From assembly GCF_022869165.1 (NCBI RefSeq), contig NZ_CP094929.1, forward strand, positions 2,046,001 to 2,110,000: a DNA stretch of 64,000 bases, given 5' to 3'. Source of the stretch: Sphaerochaeta associata. GTDB taxonomy: Bacteria > Spirochaetota > Spirochaetia > Sphaerochaetales > Sphaerochaetaceae. The first letter of the stretch is position 1. Each line of letters opens with the position of its first letter. This document shows, piece after piece, positions 60,616-64,000 of this stretch. The translations under genes were made by a program, and so were the position numbers. The notes beneath the pieces were generated by a model, which did no database searches, had not been told where the DNA came from, and worked only from the letters and a program-made list of their open reading frames with translations.

Positions 60616-61176
60616 TTACTGGGTACACACCTGCTTGAGCATGGCCCACACAACCAATTGACTGGTTGTGTGCACCCCGCTTTTCAGGAACAAGTGTTTC
60701 TTGTGCGCAACAACGGTCGACCGTTTGACACCCAGGCTACGGGCGATGGAAGCCATGTCCTGACCGCTGAGCATAAGAGAAAGGACTTGCTGTTCGCGCC
60801 GGGTCAACAGGACAGGCTGTTCCCTGACAGAGCCTGGTTCGTTGCCGTCGGTCAAGGAGAGCAGGGCATGTTGAAGCGACGCAGTGGAACAGGAGAGGCT
60901 TCTAGTCCTGCAATGATCATCCTCGAGCAGACTGCACATCCCGATAAGTGATTGGGGGCAGAACAGGAGCAACGACGGGCAGAGGATGTGCTGCTTCAAC
61001 AGAAGGGCTCTGGGCAGGTCGCGGGCGAAGCAGATCACCGGAAGAGCATACTCGACAGTTCTTTTTCCATCGAGCTTTTGGCAATCCAGCTCTAGAAAGG
61101 AGAATGCCGCTAGTCGGCTTTGCAGTTGTTCACGTTCCAAGCTCGTATGATAGAGAAGCATGACTGTTCGTTTCAT
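60616..61176 (-). CDS. LuxR-family transcriptional regulator
   Basis: A 186-residue protein with a C-terminal LuxR/FixJ helix-turn-helix (LTRREQQVLSLMLSGQDMASIARSLGVKRSTVVAHKKHLFLK, about 122-165). The N-terminal half is not a standard receiver; no phospho-acceptor pattern is seen, and several Cys are present. ATG 61176 and ATG 61161 are both possible. Follows the UPF0178 gene by 25 bases. Confidence 0.85.
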   Translation of the reverse strand: MKRTVMLLYHTSLEREQLQSRLAAFSFLELDCQKLDGKRTVEYALPVICFARDLPRALLLKQHILCPSLLLFCPQSLIGMCSLLEDDHCRTRSLSCSTASLQHALLSLTDGNEPGSVREQPVLLTRREQQVLSLMLSGQDMASIARSLGVKRSTVVAHKKHLFLKSGVHTTSQLVVWAMLKQVCTQ

Positions 61177-61201
61177 TACCCTTGAAGAAGCGTATACTTC
61201 C

Positions 61202-61741
61202 TTATTGCTTCAACATTGCAGTCAGCAGGGAATCGAACGCATCGCTGAATGCCTTGATCTGCTTGTTTCCCATACGTTCGTGTTTCTCGGCAAACAGGCC
61301 CATCTCCCTGAATTCAGTCATTGCATTCCGCACCGAGAGCCGCTGTGCCATATTCTCCCGGGTATAGGTCTTGCCGCGGTCATCGAGTACAATAAGGCCT
61401 TTCTCGACCAGACGGCTCGCGAGAGGGATGTCGTGGGTGATGGCAAGGGCCGGGAGCGAGGCATTCTCGACGATCCAATCGTCGGCGCTGTCCATCCCCG
61501 GTTTTACGATGACCATCGAGATTGGGCTCCTTATCGCCCGCAGGGCCATTTCATCGATCTCTCCCGCCTCTTTTGCGGCTTTCCTGAGCTCGGAGGTATG
61601 CTCCTGATACGCAATCTCAATGTCCTTCAACGGTCGGTCGGCAACAAAAAATGAGATCAGGTTCTTCCTCATGATTGCACGCAGCACAACCTGTCGGAGA
61701 TTTTTCGGGCACGAATCGGCATCAACATACAACTTCAGCAT
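61202..61741 (-). CDS. UPF0178 (YaiI/YqxD) family protein
   Basis: A 179-residue protein with the family's conserved blocks: LYVDADSCPKNLRQVVLRA at the start, GMDSADDWIV, ALAITHDIPLA and DDRGKTYT. The acidic residues at the start and centre resemble a PIN-like metal-dependent nuclease fold. Function unknown. Confidence 0.92.
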   Translation of the reverse strand: MLKLYVDADSCPKNLRQVVLRAIMRKNLISFFVADRPLKDIEIAYQEHTSELRKAAKEAGEIDEMALRAIRSPISMVIVKPGMDSADDWIVENASLPALAITHDIPLASRLVEKGLIVLDDRGKTYTRENMAQRLSVRNAMTEFREMGLFAEKHERMGNKQIKAFSDAFDSLLTAMLKQ

Positions 61742-61745
61742 GGCA

Positions 61746-64000
61746 CTAGCCTACTGTAAAAGACAAGGTCGTGTCACCTAATACCGAGTGGACCGTCAGT
61801 CGTGCTTTTCCGGCTTTTCCGATCGTCCTGACGTAAATGACTGCACTACCGCCGATGGTGCAGCTGGTTGCAGGGCTGCCCAGCGCAAGCGGGCCTTCAA
61901 TACTGACGGTGAAGGCAATTGCGGCATAGCTTAATGGAAGAACCTGTCCCTCTTTAAAGACCAATACCTGTACGGCGGCCATATCATAGGTAGGCAAAGC
62001 AAGTGAAAGAGAGGTCGCAGAACTGGTGAGCGTAAGTGTCGGAGAGAGGCCTGCCTTGAGAACCTCCACCACCTTTGCCTTGCCGTCGACCAGACCCTCG
62101 AAGCGCCAGGATACCTCCTTGCTCCCCCAGTTGCCTACATAGGTAGTGAACAGACGCACTGCATCACTATAGTTCTTGCGGTGTCTTGCGAGAAAGAAAC
62201 CCATCTTGAGGGTATCGAAAAGCGTCAGTTTTACGGCCTGCCTGCCCACCTTGCCAAGAAGGCGGGAGAGGCTCTTTCTCTGTCTTGCATTCAGGTAAGA
62301 TTCAGCCTTGAGCCGGTCACCGATGAAGTCGCCGATGATGACCGGGGGATGGGCGAGGTGGGGGAATTGCTTATAGTCGGGATAAAAAACTCCAACCACC
62401 TCATCATTGAACCATAGCCGCACCGCTTCGCAGTTGGTGGCCACAACAGCCTGATCCAGGCAGGCATTGGGGTGGTCTCCCCCTTCCATGCTGGAAAGCA
62501 CACACAGCATGGGTTGCTGCTCCATCTGGCTTATGTAGGCATATGCGGCGGCTTTGGGATTACGAGCCAAATCGATAACCCCATGGTAGCAAATCTGGTC
62601 ACCGCTTCCGAAATTCGCATGCGTATAGTAGTCATGCATGCACCAACCGATTGCTCCCGACAGTCCGGTGGTGGCTCTTGCAGCATCGAGAATGTGAAAA
62701 TGCCTGAGTGCATGCTCGCTTCTCATCATCGGCGGGTCGAATCGCTTACAGGGGTAGATGTGCCCGCAGTATTCGGTGACCAGATAAGGGAAACCCGAAG
62801 CACATATTTTCGTTTTTTTCTCCAATCCCCTGCCCTTGCCCGCATACGAAAAGTCGTTATAGGTGTAGACATCCTCCAGGAATTGACTGTGCTTGATGTT
62901 GCGCACACCCCCTGTCTGCCGATGGGGATCGATGTGACGAGCCAGTGCATTCGTGGCTTTGTAGAGTTGCTCGTCATCCGGTGACTCATTGATTCTCACC
63001 CCCCACAGGATGATGCAGGGATGGTTGCAGTCGCGCTCGATCATACAGCGGGTATTCTCAAGGCAGGCCTTTCTCCAGACCTCCCCGCTTCCGATATGCT
63101 GCCAGCCTGGGATCTCCTCGAAGACCAGCAACCCCATTTCATCACACGCATCAAGAAAGCTGGGATCCTGCGGGTAATGGCTGGTTCGTACCAGATTCAC
63201 CCCCAGCTGCTTGAGCAACAGGGCATCATGGCGCTGCAGGCTTGGAGGGGCCGCATACCCAAGATACGGGTAGTCCTGATGGCGGTTCAAACCGACAAGC
63301 GTCAGCTTCCGTCCGTTGAGATAAAACCCGTCGGCTTTGAATTCCGCATGCCTGCTGCCGAAACGAACGACTCTTTCCTCCGCATCTGCAAGCGTCACAC
63401 GAATCGTATATAGATAGGGATCGTCCAAGCTCCACTGCCTGAGCTGCAAGGCATCGAAGACAAGATGAAACAAGCCGTTTTCAACCACGGTCTCAGCGCT
63501 CGCCACCAAGGACTCACCATCCAGCAAGGAGGCTGTCACCCGCAACGAATCACTGTGCACCGCCCTTGCATGAAGTTCTGCACGATCTTTGGTGCTGCTT
63601 GTCACCGAGAGAAAGGTGATGTGCTCCTTCTCTCTGACAATCATCGTTGCCTGGCGGTAGATGCCGCAGAAGGCAAGGTAGTCCACGCTCCCCCCGAATG
63701 GGGGGAATGCGGGGTCTTCGGTCGCATCGACAACTACGGTAAGGTCGAACTCATCCATCGAACCCAGCTCAAGCGTAAAGGGAAGATAGGTGCCGAAGCT
63801 GCTGCCGACCTGCTCTCCGTTGCAGTAAAACCGTGCACTGTTTGCGATGCCGTCGAACCGGATGGAGAGCAATTGATGTGCTTCCTTTTTGACCGAGAAT
63901 CTTCGTTTGTACGTCGATAATTGCTGATATGAGAGTTCTTTACGATACCCGATCTCAAACTGGTGGGGGCTGTGCGGCAGATCCACCCGCTTCCAGGAGG
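61746..64000 (-). CDS. Glycoside hydrolase family 2 protein (beta-galactosidase/glucuronidase-like), partial
   Basis: The 5' end lies beyond the right edge; the frame continues upstream of 63986 (WKRVDLPHSP), so GTG 63986 is not the start. Over 745 residues are visible: sugar-binding jelly roll, immunoglobulin-like domain, TIM barrel with LVGLNRHQDYPYLGYA, acid-base Glu in ILWGVRINES and the likely nucleophile in YLVTEYCGHIYP, then about 300 C-terminal residues of beta domains ending in VLGDTTLSFTVG. The barrel's nucleophile context is unusual. No signal peptide can be judged. Probably a beta-galactosidase or glucuronidase. Confidence 0.88.
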   Translation of the reverse strand, partial: SWKRVDLPHSPHQFEIGYRKELSYQQLSTYKRRFSVKKEAHQLLSIRFDGIANSARFYCNGEQVGSSFGTYLPFTLELGSMDEFDLTVVVDATEDPAFPPFGGSVDYLAFCGIYRQATMIVREKEHITFLSVTSSTKDRAELHARAVHSDSLRVTASLLDGESLVASAETVVENGLFHLVFDALQLRQWSLDDPYLYTIRVTLADAEERVVRFGSRHAEFKADGFYLNGRKLTLVGLNRHQDYPYLGYAAPPSLQRHDALLLKQLGVNLVRTSHYPQDPSFLDACDEMGLLVFEEIPGWQHIGSGEVWRKACLENTRCMIERDCNHPCIILWGVRINESPDDEQLYKATNALARHIDPHRQTGGVRNIKHSQFLEDVYTYNDFSYAGKGRGLEKKTKICASGFPYLVTEYCGHIYPCKRFDPPMMRSEHALRHFHILDAARATTGLSGAIGWCMHDYYTHANFGSGDQICYHGVIDLARNPKAAAYAYISQMEQQPMLCVLSSMEGGDHPNACLDQAVVATNCEAVRLWFNDEVVGVFYPDYKQFPHLAHPPVIIGDFIGDRLKAESYLNARQRKSLSRLLGKVGRQAVKLTLFDTLKMGFFLARHRKNYSDAVRLFTTYVGNWGSKEVSWRFEGLVDGKAKVVEVLKAGLSPTLTLTSSATSLSLALPTYDMAAVQVLVFKEGQVLPLSYAAIAFTVSIEGPLALGSPATSCTIGGSAVIYVRTIGKAGKARLTVHSVLGDTTLSFTVG

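Overview
The window looks like a bacterial chromosome segment of moderate GC, dense and operonic, with many 1-4 base gene overlaps (ATGA, GTGA, TAATG). Gene content (PotABCD with a lipoprotein PotD, galactose operon, secreted serpin, several GH/sugar genes, MtnA/MtnP-like salvage, FKBP with duplicated N-terminal domains) suggests a free-living spirochaete of the Sphaerochaeta type. That is an inference from gene content; no rRNA or other phylogenetic marker was read beyond L28, AsnS and tRNAs.

Layout. 1-1336: end of a membrane polyferredoxin gene (reverse). 1457-7183: secreted serpin, then two transporter-acyltransferase pairs pointing at each other. 7320-12070: two aldo/keto reductases around a degenerate ADP-ribosylglycohydrolase-like gene, and a RecQ helicase. 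12033-15447: LacI-type regulator divergent from galTK, with a palindromic operator over the promoter. 15652-17281: a decayed IS66-family element with readable terminal inverted repeats, followed by an outer-membrane-type protein that has lost its 5' end. 19342-23019: thrA-thrC, whose aspartokinase domain lacks its catalytic motifs. 23137-26174: rpmB, nth, tRNA-Pro, small unknown genes and superoxide dismutase. 26379-28786: tRNA-Arg with a 2.3-kb integrated element bounded by an exact 44-bp repeat of the tRNA 3' end.

29592-35158: potABCD and a PutP-type sodium/solute symporter. 35220-39904: methionine region. A strong promoter and a 340-base leader carry a 21-codon, methionine-rich mini-ORF with an excellent Shine-Dalgarno sequence, then metY and metA (O-acetylhomoserine route). 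Convergent to these lie a nucleoside deaminase, mtnA-like and mtnP-like genes, an apparent methylthioadenosine salvage operon that may go through methylthioinosine. 40133-45821: FKBP isomerase, GntR regulator, YhcH protein, cytidylate-kinase-like protein, aldose epimerase-like protein, and a fusion of glutamyl-tRNA reductase to a kynurenine-formamidase-type cyclase domain. 45818-50764: 8-oxoguanine glycosylase, unknown genes, cysK, two overlapping Rrf2 regulators and an AbrB-type membrane protein. 50766-58913: DUF1846, DJ-1, DAHP synthase, two long-chain acyl-CoA synthetases, metallo-beta-lactamase and ArsC-like genes. 59147-64000: asnS, LuxR-type regulator, UPF0178 gene and a GH2 beta-glycosidase running off the right edge.

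The strongest candidates for something undescribed are the Met-rich leader upstream of metYA, the GluTR-cyclase fusion, the deaminase-containing MTA salvage operon, the pseudo-aspartokinase ThrA and the tRNA-Arg mini-element. Several genes (46579, 47697, 49570, 41484, 23602) have a promoter -10 box only 5-7 bases before the start codon and so look leaderless.
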